Assembly: GCA_002633005.1 (NCBI GenBank)
Contig: NMRA01000223.1
Coordinates: 163,710-216,868 of the forward strand
DNA from: Phoronis australis
Taxonomy: Eukaryota > Phoronida > Phoronidae
DNA length: 53,159 nt
Direction: 5' to 3'
Below are positions 21,915 to 33,430 of the stretch, piece after piece. Position numbers and translations under genes: made by a program. Every line of letters starts with the position of its first letter. The first letter of the stretch is position 1. The notes under the pieces were generated by a model, which worked only from the letters and a program-made list of their open reading frames with translations, ran no database searches and had not been told where the DNA came from.

Positions 21915-22592
21915 AGTGAGCCCTCCTATACTCGTACACTCCTTGGTGTCACCCACTATCGTCACACGCTTCGCTCTGTCTCGCGCTAGCCTTTGCCTAA
22001 CGCCCGTGATTCAGTGGACATACTTTGTGTTATGGCGCGCGCGGTGAAAAAGTCAACGGGAACCAAAAAGTGCAGTTGAAATTCTTCGGCAAAATCACCC
22101 CAATCTCATAACTAAGCTCCGTCGATGATATGTATAGAAGTAAAATAAATGGATCCATGAAGAAAGGAAGCGCTTTTTTAAGTGATAGCGTTAAGTGTGG
22201 AATGTATTTTTTGACGAGGTGAAACTCAAAATCAGTGGCCGGATATGGCCAGGCGAAATGGTACAGGACGCAATGGGAACTTATTATAGCCCCTAACCGG
22301 CCAACCGAGGGGCTACGTGTTGACTAGCCCCTGTCCTACCAGCCCCGTTGATAACCTTTGTACCTCGAAGACGGGTCTCATCCCCAATGCAGACGGCGAT
22401 TGTCACAAGATATCCCACTTACATGTATACCCAGGGAAGTGGAGAAATGGCGAGGGATTGGTTTGGGTTTGAGGGATCATTAGAATCGAAAGAAATCGGC
22501 CGTTAGAAAAGCCATCTGTGGCTACAAATAATAGATAAAGGAAGTATTGTTTGTGCAGGACAATTCACGACGAACGGGAAGGAGTCTACTAG

Positions 22593-22806
22593 GTATAAGC
22601 CTGTCTAATTAGGAAAACTTACGAGTGAATGTACTGTTTCTTGAGGCTGGGCCAACAGGAAGCTGGAGAGAAAGAACAAACAGCGCAACCATCGGACTTG
22701 GTAGGAACTAACCACGGGTTGGGTATGAAGCATGAAGGGCTTTACTTGTATAACGGTATTTGCCCAAATAATAAGATTTATGTCAGAGTGCCATGGATCT
22801 CATTAT
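22593..22806. repeat. Third, partial copy of the 15-kb repeat element
   Basis: Collinear with 15454-15662, through GAGTGAATGTACTGTT.CTTG, GAACTAACCACGGGTTGG and ATTTATGTCAGAG.GCCAT, with a small insertion (TACTTG near 22744). Shows that the unit is dispersed. Confidence 0.85.
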
Positions 22807-22959
22807 CAACTTGATGTCTAATGTGAGAACATGTGACTCCGTCACGAAACAAGAATCGTCCGTGTGACCTTATCGTGTACATTGAGTAATATAATGATAT
22901 GCAACAAATTTGTTGGAAAATTTGTGTTTGAAAACAAATATTTAGGCTATAACTCTGAT

Positions 22960-23544
22960 GGGCCGTTGGGGGGAAAGTGCTGCCGGAAAAATACGAGCGC
23001 AATTGTGTACATTACGCCGTTATTTACGCCGTTAAGTACGCCGTAAAATAACGAGCGTAATTTAATTTTTACGGCGTCAAATTACGCTCGTAATTTAGTT
23101 TAAACTATGACGTTGGGTTTTACAATCCAAGATCGCGCGCGCTCATGGAAATACTTATTTATTGGCAGGTTTCATGTCTATGATACGAGCACTGAATCAT
23201 GGCGGATCAAATCGCTGCTGCCATGTCAGCGATTGTGCAAGAACGAGCTGCCCAGCAACAGTCGCGTAAGTTAGGTCATCACTGATTGGTTTAAATTTGG
23301 AACGTGCTTAGGCTATTTTACGAGCGTAATTTACAGTGACATTTACCCCATTAAATTTACGGGCGTAATTTTACCGCAACACTTTTGCAGTTTAACTTAC
23401 GCTAGTAATTACGAGCGTAATTTTGCGACGAAACGTTTCACCATTTAATTTACGAGCGTAATTGTACGGCGACACTCCTGCAATTTAATTTACGCTCGTA
23501 ATTACGAGCGTAATTTTACGGCGACACTTTCCCCTCAACGGCCC
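22960..23544. mobile_element. Foldback/long-TIR element with palindromic TTACGAGCGTAA subrepeats
   Basis: Ends are inverted repeats: left GGGCCGTTGGGGGGAAAGTG and, on the reverse strand, right GGGCCGTTGAGGGGAAAGTG (19 of 20), then C/T-rich and GCCG. Inside the arms, subrepeats of about 45-50 bp carry TTACGAGCGTAATT or its reverse complement. Two are near-perfect 24-bp palindromes: 23490-23513 (exact) and 23397-23420 (one mismatch). The unique centre (about 23100-23310) contains a short coding-like exon. No target duplication is evident. The architecture fits a foldback or long-TIR non-autonomous DNA transposon. Confidence 0.75.
23199..23265 (+). CDS. Short candidate start exon inside the foldback element
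   Basis: ATG in favourable context (AATCATGG) opens MADQIAAAMSAIVQERAAQ.., and the frame reaches CAGTCGC|GTAAGT, a consensus splice donor, after 22 codons. Without splicing the frame ends at TGA 23283-23285. It lies at the exact centre of the palindromic arms, where a transposon promoter and first exon would be. It may be a fossil of the parent transposon's first exon or a captured host exon. I do not recognise the peptide. Confidence 0.35.
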
Positions 23545-23547
23545 ACC

Positions 23548-25734
23548 GTATATAACGTCAGATTCCGTGGGTGCATTGTATTCAAAACGCGTATTAAACT
23601 GTTCAAGTTTCACCCTTGCAACTAGGAATTACAGTACCACCCTTATGTATTCGCTCATTTTTTAAACAACTGCCAGTTGTTAGATGGCACTGGTTTTAGT
23701 TTTATGTTTCGTAGTGCTTAATTGTAGATATAATTTAATTGGAATAATTCAAAATGAAGGGCCACTGAACTGGTGATGTTTTTTTTTGCGATGATGCATT
23801 TTATTTAAAATGGAAACATTGGTTGTTTAGATATATCCGGAGTGTGTGACATGCTAGGACCTATTGCATGTTTGTGGAGTGATTTGGAAAACTCTAGAGT
23901 GTGTTTCAGTAGATTAAATGTTTAAATAAATTGTGAGTGTCCATAATTTCCCAGGCACTGGTTAGTTGCCCTTACAGAATCAACAGTTACAATGTTAATC
24001 ACGAGAGCCAGCTACAGAGACAGTAGGATATTGAATAAAAAATTATTTCATTTGCTGGAAGTGTTCCGCCACACAGGGTTTTGGGAAACTCACTGGGGTA
24101 ATGAACGTTTTATTTGAGTTGACATCTGAACATACGTTAGTGATCAATGGAAGTAGTTGGCTCTCACCAGTATTCAATCCATCGTCGCTCTGAAAAGCGT
24201 GATCGCAGGTCAGTGACACCCTGTGTCCACTCATTCTAGGAATGACATGTGACAATGGGCGAGCACCCATGCGCGCACCCACTCTCAAAGTGGGGGGGGG
24301 TCGAATTTTGGAGAATGGGGACGTATTATTCAGATTCAAGGTATACATTCAGAGCTATAAATTGTGCATTCGTCTAATTGTGGTACTCCCCACTTTTCAT
24401 TGGATTTTTGTTTCGTTTTCTATTCTTTCGGAGAATTTTGTATCTCTGAGGCTGTCGTTTTTGCCCATTTCGCCAAATGGGTTATCGTTCGAGCCCTTTG
24501 AACCCACCTTGGAGGTAGGTCTACGGCAGTTAGAAGAAGCCCGTCACTGAAAACTCGTAAGATCAAGCCAAAGTCAATGTCGAACGACATAGCACCGGCT
24601 ACGAGATTTACATGACGTAAGTTCAGTGAAGAATATAGTGTCGGTGGCTCAAGAATAAAGGTGGTGATGAAGTAAGACATGCTGTGGGACCGAGCTTTAT
24701 GCGCATGTCCATGATAATACTCACCGACTAGGCTGTACTTAGTGAAAACCTCAATGTTGGGTTGCAACTGACTAGATCACCAGCAACGTATGTTTGCAAG
24801 AAGGGTGATGACGGGTTCAGATCTTACAAGGCATTAGGTCAGCGATCTGATAGATGTTGTCTGTAATGTCACCTGGGAGAGATATTTCTTTGCAGTTAGG
24901 TGTAAAGAATGGATAATTCTGAACATAATCTATTACGTCGCCGGCATCAGTGTTCAGCAATTGTTGCTGGGACATTTACAGACTGTTTATGCAAATGAAC
25001 TGCTGTGTTGGCCGGGCCCTTTCAAATGCTCGACCTCTGTGCGGCAGTCGAGAACCAGCCCTGACAGTGTACACGTGTTAGAAACTATTCACAGCAAGTG
25101 GAACGTTTTTGTCAACAAATGACTTGGGAAATTCAGCGGACAGAGATGATGGGGTCGGAGGCTGACCACAAAAGACAGCGCACGGACTGCGTAAAATATG
25201 ATGGGTTCTTGACTCAGTAATATTAGTTTGGGGTGCCACGCGAAGAGTGGTCTACCCAGTGACGGAACTTATCAATTGTATGTAAATGTTCGTTTACTGA
25301 ATGATTGAAGCTTCATTAAATATTATTTCTTTAACAGTTAATGTTTCTATTTAATTGTCTCATTAAAGTCACGTCGTGACAATAGGGACATACAGTATTT
25401 CACCGAGTGAAGAAGACATGTTTGAGAATACCACCGTCAAACTGAAGCATTGATTATCAAATCAGGCTCTCAGGACATAGGGATGTAATGAATTTGGTAG
25501 ATATGAACGACCAAAAGTTAACTTGCATCCAGGAGGCAACAACGCAATCTCATGCCATTGAACTGCGCTCGGTACTGGGACTCTTGAGACACTACATGTG
25601 AAGTTTGTGCCTAAATACACAGCCACAACATTGACACGTATAGAAGGACAGACAGTCGATAGAATCCTAGAGCCCGACATCCATTTCCACGCATTGCGTA
25701 TGCCAATGCAAGCGTTTGGGGGTGGTATGATCAT
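23548..25734. other. Intergenic, nothing recognised
   Basis: No splice-bounded exon, RNA or repeat relationship seen. A G-run follows CACTCTCAAAGTGG at about 24292. Short ORFs on both strands near 24050-24770 have no motif. Confidence 0.45.
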
Positions 25735-26241
25735 ATGAGTGCCAGACTAAACGCAGAAATACACTTAGGACAGAGGCAGCAGGGTTATAGCTTAGATGGT
25801 TACAGCATAAATTTGGCGATGCAACATTGCCTATTGCCTGTGACGCTGAAAGCTCAAAGAAATGAGTGGTATTACTCCACAGACGGAAATGAATTTTTAT
25901 CAGTAATGTTTACCGTTAAATGCGTCAAGTTTCATGTCTACATGGCGAAGTTCGTACATCGTGCAAACTCACGGAAAGTGGTTTTTAGAAAATTGGCCGT
26001 CAAAAACATCATTCAAGGTGATACAAGCTCACGGGATGTGTATGTAATGTTATCCAAAATTGTTAATGCCATCTCAATTGCAAGTAAAAACCGCCGAGTC
26101 ATCTCTGTATATTCTTTAACAGATACTGACCAAACTGCAGCCTTTGGAGGAGTTTCTCACGGAGATCATCTTTGGCCCAGCACACTGCCTGTCTACATCC
26201 TTGCAGGCATTGTAATGTATGGGAAGCTGTCGTATGAGTAA
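25735..26241 (+). CDS. Unrecognised ORF, 168 codons
   Basis: ATG to TAA with no domain, signal peptide or membrane segment that I recognise. Composition is ordinary, with a moderately basic middle (HRANSRKVVFRKLAVKN near residue 75). It is the longest ATG-to-stop frame in an otherwise empty 5-kb region, slightly longer than expected by chance at this base composition. It has no neighbours, conserved copy or regulatory context. May be a non-coding chance frame. Confidence 0.2.
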   Translation: MSARLNAEIHLGQRQQGYSLDGYSINLAMQHCLLPVTLKAQRNEWYYSTDGNEFLSVMFTVKCVKFHVYMAKFVHRANSRKVVFRKLAVKNIIQGDTSSRDVYVMLSKIVNAISIASKNRRVISVYSLTDTDQTAAFGGVSHGDHLWPSTLPVYILAGIVMYGKLSYE

Positions 26242-29200
26242 GTTAATTTCCATCTTGGCATGTGAATTCTGGGTTCACCAATATCGAATTCTATTCTAAG
26301 ACGGGGCTCTTTTATCCCGAGTCTACACCCAGACAAATCTTGCTAAGAATTGGGTTAGCGTTATTGATTGTGTTGCAAAAACCATTCTGTGGGAAGAAGC
26401 ACTTGTGTCACGTGGAGACAGTGCTGTTTGCAATGCATCTGGTTGACGTTTCTATATTAAAACACTCCCTTGAGAATAGTGGAGCTAAGCAATGACCGAC
26501 TGTCAACCGACAGTTTAAAGTACAACTGTGGCATGCTAATTGACAATTTTGCTTGAGAAATCATGCCCATGGTGGCATGGAAATGGAATATCATTTTCTT
26601 GAGTACTCATTTGCCTCTCAATTTCTATTTAAATAATGCATAGTGGATTTCGTATGTACTCCTTGTGCAATTCGGACAGATAGGATCATCTGTGTTAACT
26701 GATGGTTATTATAGACGCCTGAAACTCCATGTATGGACTAAATTGTAAATTTGAAAGAAAAAGGTTCTCTGATACTGAAACAGAAGTCAGTCTGCGATTT
26801 GTTCGTAAGGATCTTAAATTTCTGTTGATATCAAATCATTCTTGTTTACTTTTTCGAATTTCAGTCAGTGATATGCTCCCCACTTTGTTGATTATCTCTC
26901 GCAAGGTTAATCACGTGTCCTTATTTGATATGGCAATACATGGACGTAAGGTACTTCAGTCATATATGTATGGACAGTGTGAGCTTCAAGCTCAGGCAAT
27001 TTCAAGCACCTGAGAGCTTGGGCGTGTTTATCATACGTGGGATTAAGGGATTGGAAACTCTGTAGTAACCTCATAGTTTTTACTTCGCGCATATCTCAAA
27101 AATAATGAATGAGCTATTTTTTATGTATATTTCATCGCAGATGAAAGTGAATTGCTCTGTACTACGTGTAGACAATGTGTGCTTTCGTCAAGAATTGTAT
27201 AAAGTAGCTTTCGCGTTACATGCCTCTTTAAAACGCATTGCTTGGAATAAGTTGCTCATAATGCACACATGCAAGAATGGAGACAACGCCTATATCACTC
27301 ATGATCCATTGAGTTTTCACACATTAAAATGGTCAGTTCCTCGACAAGACTGATGGCTGTTTCATTCAGGTTCATTTCATAATACTGCGATCAAATGGAA
27401 ATCGCTTGTTATTTGACATTCTCTAAACGTGTTTTTGTTCCGCCTAGTTAAGCAGACTACCGACATCAGTGCTTTGACTTAGAGTTGTTGAGAGATTTTT
27501 AAATTTCTCACAAGCTCCAAGTCAAGAGTATTTAAAATTCTCTCATCCGTAGTCTATGTTGCCGAAGCAGGCTATGTCAATCGAGCCAAAATTTACTCAA
27601 GCCAGATTAATCTGAAGTTTGGGCGATTGCAGCTCTGCTAACTTGTGATTTAAGATTAATACCGAATCGGTAACCATGTTCTTATATGTTATGTGTTTCA
27701 GGTGAAATGTGGAACTGGATCACGCACGAAAAAACGATTAACGGAATGAAGTGGACTTTTCTTATCAACCATAGCCAAATAAAGTCAATGACATGCATTT
27801 CGATAGAGACTTGTTGTTTGGATCAGAACTTACCTGGTTGCATCTTGGTGCAAAACCCTAAAATAGAATTTTTAGTCTTCATAAAATTGTCCTTTTGAGA
27901 GACCTTAAGGTAGGTCTAATAGGATTCGACTTCCGCAACCATCCATTTAGCAACTACTAGACACCTTTTCTTGAGTCGTTGATGGCTTCTGTTATTTTGT
28001 TGTTTCCGGTGGGGAATGTTTTACGTTGATTTCATGATATTGAATTACCTAATGCAATTTTATTAATTCAACTAAGCAAAGTAAGAATGCATCTTAATCG
28101 ACAAGCAGTCTTCTTAAAGTACCTGCCTCTTTAGGTTTCATGTTTTTGATGACCCAATACATCAAGGTTATCTCTAACAATGGGCATGATAAACACGCTA
28201 ATACTTTTACAAAGGTCCACTATTTTTCAAAATCTATTATGAACTAATCATGTACGGGAGTTGATGATGTTTCACCGACATTTGGTGGATTTATTCGAAA
28301 AACGTCTATCCATCAGACTCCAAAGAGCGCAAAGTATTTTCTTTTTTCACCAATCCACAAAGGGTACAGAAATACACTTCGGGTGAAATTGACGTGGGAT
28401 GGATGAACAAGGTACATGTAAATTTAAGGCCATTTCCTTGCACACAGGGTAACATATTTAAGCATAGGTTACCAATTTTCAACCACGGATTGTAAAGGCG
28501 ACCCTAAACGTACACAAAATTCCTGAACATGTTCCTTCAAAAAGTCAGTAGCAGTATTACCTTGAGAAGTACACCCGTAACTGCATCTTTTAAAAGTGTA
28601 CATGCACACTTCAGCGCATAGACCTAACAAGCCTGATTTCGCCAAAGTTGACCCCAAGCAAGTGAAAATCGTGCTTTTGCCTCATTTACGTGTTCGGAAA
28701 AGAATGGGAATATAACCGAAATTCCCGAGACGATAGATTTTGTCTGACACCAAACGATGATTGGAGATGCCACTTATGCATAAAGCATCTGTTGCAATTG
28801 TTCTTACATTGTAGGTTGGGCCCTCTGGAGCCCTAGTACGACTACACTACCTTTCCGACCTGATTGCATGTAAAGCGTAATTTACTGGGCTGCACCTGTA
28901 TTTGGTTAGAACTATTTTCGGAAAGTTTGATGATCGAACTGACAGACGACGTATAGTCGAATCTGGCCTACCTTTTGACCTTTCTGTGTTACGGGGCCCT
29001 CTTGAAGTAGTACGATAGCAGAATGCGGTAAACAACATCACATGGTTTTTTTGAGTTAAGTATATTATTTACGTTTAGTTTCTTTAAAAAAACTTCGTAA
29101 AACGGATCTTTACGCAAGCACATTTATTGGATACCGAAGCCCAAATAATACTCTTTAGACATAACACGGGGGTGAGTTTTCAGATGCAATCTCAAGACAC

Positions 29201-29389
29201 GCTAATGGCGGCTCAAAGACGACACGTTAGCGGTTAGGCAAAGACCCACTCTCGGTGGTCGGCTGGAATGCGCAAGGTCTTGCTATAAAAATCGTAAAGA
29301 AGACGTTCAAGCATTTCTATGTGAACACGATATTATACGTGTTTCCAAAGCGTTGGCAAAAACAACGTCACAGTTCAGTTTGTTTGGTT
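26242..29389. other. Intergenic, nothing recognised
   Basis: AT-rich with only short ORFs lacking motifs. No repeat family recognised, except that the right end grades into the LINE remnant. Confidence 0.45.
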
Positions 29390-32281
29390 GCGCGTCGTTT
29401 AATGTTTGTAATAAGAGAGCCAACAGATATTGCAGGTACTCTGATGGAGTCAGTGTCTGTATAAAGCACTCAATGTCAGTTTAATTCAAGCGTATGGATA
29501 TTCAGTTCTTCATTTGGTATTGTCTTTGAATGCAACACAGTTTAGTAAATGTCGAGAAAGTCATGATAATGTGCTTTGTCTATTTACCCCCCGAGGGAAC
29601 TGTCTCTTGTCAAAATACGTCAGAAAGAAACGGTGTTGTGAATGATGAACTATCGAAATTTGCTATCAAGATTGCTATCCACTGATCATGGCTGACCTAA
29701 ACGCCCGCTCCGGTTCTCTTGGTGACATTACATTGGACGACAGTTCAAAATATTTACCCGTTCACGACTGGTAAAAGTCAGATGCAATTTCTCTTGCAAG
29801 GAACTCCGAAGATGACACAGTAAATAACTTTGGTATCGCCTCCATTGACATGTGTTGAGAACTTAATGTACACATGTCGGTTTCCAGATGATGCGTGTGG
29901 TAATTTTACATGTTTTGCTTCAAGATTTTGTAGTTTAGTTGGATAATTATTTATATTTACTGATTCGTTCGAAATTGATAACGGTTTTAAACTAGCGGCC
30001 TGGGACGAGTCAGATCACTTGCCTATCATATGTAGCTTTAAGTGTGAAGAACCAATGATTACGTCATGTGATGAGACACATGTATTACGCCCGCATAATA
30101 GTATTAAGTGGGATAGTGCCAAAACAGTCGAGAATTGGCAGACGTTTTCAGTCGAATTCAAAGACTGCGCAATGGCAATAGAAGAGTATTTAACACAAAA
30201 TGACGTAGACAAGGCCGTTCAGTGTATCTCAGATCTATATTTTCTTTCAGACCATATTGACATTTTCAAAGCCATAGAACGAGTCTTTCGCTGCAAAAAA
30301 GTAAATGCAAGAAAGCACGATAACCAATGTGGTGGGATAGATAATTATACTGCTAAACGTGTTCTTTAAGTCGATTCCGGTGTTACATACCCCATTCAAA
30401 CATGGATAATTATAAATTAAAAAGAAAACAATTCCGTGAATTATATAGGCAAAAAGAGAAAAATTACGAACCTCAGTTTCTGGAAAGTATTTCCTAGAAT
30501 ATTAACATTCTAAAAGAGTTTTGGAAATGATCAAATTTAGTACGCAAACTCCAACGTGTGCAGCCACGTCTCTTACCCCACAAAATAGCATGATTATTTT
30601 AAGAGTCTGTTAAACAAAGAAGTGCCTTTAAGCGATTCATTCATGAATACTGTCGTTGATAGGCTGACTAGTCATGATAACTGCTGTGAAAAGTATACCC
30701 ACGACATACAACATGATTTAACTGCAGACATTTCGTGTCATGAATTTATCCAGAACATTGATCAGCTCCCATATGGCATGACCGCTGGTATTGATGGAGT
30801 TTCTTGTGAAATGTTAAGGTGAACCAAAACATTAATTTCGGCGATTCTGCATAAGTTGTCCAATTGAATTTTCTAGTCGGGTTCTTTCCCGAGGCTTGGT
30901 ATAATACGATGTTAATTCCGTTTTTAAACAAGGTAACGTGGACGATGAGAGTTATTACAGAGGTATTTCGTTTCTGTGGACTATTGGGAAGCTCTTTACC
31001 AGAATATTGAATAACCGATTGTATAACTGGGCCGAAAGTAATGGCCAAACTGTTCAAGATTAAGCAAGGGTTACGCGACTGTGGATCATAAAGTTTTTTC
31101 GTATGCGACATGTCAGAAACACATAAGAGAAAAGGGTGGCAGCTTCTATTGTGCATTTATTGATGTTCAAAAGATTTTGATCGAGTACTTACATATTTTA
31201 CTGTTTCATAGACTTATGCAAATTCGTGTTCATTGTATTATGTCATCAATTCTGCGATCAATGTATTGCCAGGTAAGATCATGTGTTAAAACAGACTTGT
31301 TTAACTGCACTATTGATACTCGTCAAGGCTGTATGATAAGCCCTCTGCTATTTGTTTTGTATCTCGCGATATTCCCCCATCACTTGCCTTTCAGTTATTC
31401 GATGAACTGGTGTATCCAACATTGTGTTATTGTGCCAAGATTTGGGGTTTAAAGAACACGAGTGTTTAGAAAAAAAAATCATTTGAAATTTAGTAAAGGG
31501 ACCCTGGGACTAGACAGTTTTATATAACGCTGCAGTATTGGTTGAATGTGGCAGATACCCTATGTTTACGGCATACATGTACTTTGTTAGCTGTATTAAA
31601 TACAGGTTTTATTTTTTTGAATATGCCTCAGGAACGTCATACAAGGGCCGCTTACAACATGTGTTACAGACCACATGTAGATGAAAATGGTAGATAAATC
31701 AATAATTCGGCAAGCTCTGTCCACAATTTATTTTCAATGTTTGGTTTCTAATACATGTATGTTTGAGTAAACCAATGAGTGACATGTCAAGAGTCGTTTG
31801 TAAATACTTTACCACAATGTGTTAAGACTGTTCTTTGCAAAGGTGACAGCCCGGTGTTAATTCCAATTCTGAGTTAAACTATTACAAAAAAATGAGCATG
31901 AAAACTATTTAGAAATTGATAATCTTCCTAGAGTGTTCCTGTAAAGTTTTACACGTTTTCGATGCGAAAAACCACTGACTGGCAGTAGAAACTGGTCGTC
32001 ACGTAAATGTGATATATCAAGACAGAGTGTGTACATTATGCTCGAGGAATTGTGTCGAGGATGAATATTACTTTTTGTTAGTTTGCGACGCTTTTTCCGA
32101 GCTGTCTGTCTGGTTTTGGTTTCGTACTTCGTTAAGGCGTCTTAAAGATATGACATATGCGAGCAAAATATTCATATCCCCAGTAACAAAAAATCATACT
32201 CGAATGATGTATCGGGAGGTACAAATCAAAGCATCACGCAATTCAATAATGTTTACACAACTGCAAAAGTATCATTACTAA
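29390..32281 (+). mobile_element. Decayed APE-type LINE (CR1/Jockey/RTE-X group), nearly full coding span
   Basis: Motifs appear in the expected order through many frameshifts and stops. The endonuclease is shown by MADLNARSGSLGDI at 29688 and SDHLPI at 30010, the DLNAR and SDH boxes of APE nucleases. The linker follows (30019-30480). The reverse transcriptase is shown by TAGIDGVSCEML near 30780, YCAFIDVQKI near 31148, and RQGCMISPLLFVLYL near 31318. The C-terminal part has a WGLKEHECLE-like stretch near 31442 and a CTLC..C.EDE..FLL.C knuckle at about 32027-32085 in which the usual His is Tyr. The catalytic YADD box is not readable. Clade not resolved. Confidence 0.75.
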
Positions 32282-32854
32282 CTGTACAGGCGAATCACAC
32301 ATTGTGATTAGATTTTATAATACACGGTCAGATGCTTGACGTTCATGGTAACTCCTTGATATGGCGGCTTATTTCAGTTCAGTGACTGGTATCAGCAGTA
32401 GAAAACTGTGAGCGTGTGATAACATCTAGCTTCTTTGTTAACTGCCAATGGCAGTTTTTTGTCTAGAATGTCAACAGGCAGGCCAATTATCTAACAGGCC
32501 ACGTGTGAATACATGCACATGTACAGTCGAACCCAGAGCGAATTGGTACATTCGGAAAGAATATATTGTCGTAACTACAGTTGTTATTGGGTGATTTTGG
32601 CAATTCAAAAACAAAACATGATCACCATTTCGCGATGATTGCAGAAATGCTATTGGTTTATGTTTAAACATGGTGTAAATTAACTTTTAGTTTGAGCATC
32701 ACAGTCCAGTCAGGCTAGATAGGATATTACCGGAGAAATTATCGAACAAAATAGAGAGCTGGCCCTCAAACCTTTCGTACCAGAATGGAGCTAATCAGTC
32801 GTGTAAGATATTGGCTACATGTGTGTTCTTCCCAACTTGTTTTTTAATGTTTAT
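32282..32854. other. Short intergenic stretch
   Basis: Nothing recognised between the two LINE remnants, which are in opposite orientations. Confidence 0.4.
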
Positions 32855-33430
32855 CACGAAATCTTCAGAATACAATGAATATACATAACCCAGAAAGCGC
32901 CAAGAGGCAATAGATCTGGGTAAAAAATACAAAGAGGTCTATACACAATGATTATAAACGAATTTATAAATAAAAAAACTGATGTTAAGAATACAATGAT
33001 ATATGAAAACGAATGAAAATAATTCATTTTCATACAGATGTATAAAATTTTATCCACTTCACACAAAGAGATTTAATGTTATAAAGAAATTCTGATACTA
33101 TTTCAAATAAAACCTTATTTTCGTTTGAGTTAAGTTCTTGACATCCATATGAAAGAAATTAATTTTGTTGAACAATTGCGGAATTTCAGAATATTTTTTA
33201 TAAACATTGGGGTATTGTTCGAGTACCTGGAAGAGCTGTACCCTCTCCTCCTTGCATACCTCACAAGCAAAGAAAACATGAGGATATGTCTGGGTATCTC
33301 CACAGGAACACAGAGGCGAAATATTTTTAAAATTATGTCTAAATTTCTCGTTCCTTAGGAATAGACCACATCTTGATCTGTGTTGATCTGGGTTATTTCA
33401 TGGTTGCGGGGAAGTTGGAATGATGTCAAC
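32855..33430 (-). mobile_element. 5'-truncated LINE 3' end (zinc-knuckle C-terminus plus 3' UTR hairpin)
   Basis: On the - strand from about 33370 the frame reads LRNEKFRHNFKNISPLCSCG, then DTQTYPHVFFACEVCKEER. This is the C-C-H-C knuckle (C-x1-C-x7-H-x4-C) found at the end of many APE-type LINE polyproteins. Its 3' UTR ends with ACCCAGATCTATTGCCTCTT..TTCTGGGTT, a hairpin with ACCCAGA/TCTGGGT arms at about 32886-32923. The same 3' end recurs, also antisense, at the right edge of the window. Only about 570 bp remain, typical of LINE 5' truncation. Confidence 0.75.

Larger units (their letters stand above)
19347..21946 (+). mobile_element. TIR element carrying a THAP-domain exon (P-element-like)
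   Basis: The two ends are inverted repeats. Left CCAAGGAGTGTAGTAGTATA.. matches the reverse complement of the right end CCAAGGAGTGTACGAGTATA.. at 28 of 32 positions (19347-19378 and 21915-21946). The THAP start codon lies 110 bp inside the left end, as expected for a transposase first exon. THAP DNA-binding domains begin the transposases of P-element and some Kolobok transposons. The 2.6-kb length is near that of P-type elements, but the interior lacks any catalytic domain I can recognise. An obvious target duplication is missing (flanks TTAAATAG and TGTCACCC differ). Probably a decayed or internally replaced copy. Confidence 0.6.

Noticed and set aside
29255-29464. 69-codon ORF beginning MVGWNAQGL
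   Set aside because: No endonuclease motif in this frame. The LINE-like text (YSDGVSVCIKHS) near 29435 is in another frame, so this ORF is not a gene.
33149-33358. 69-codon + strand ORF
   Set aside because: Antisense to the LINE C-terminal zinc knuckle on the - strand.
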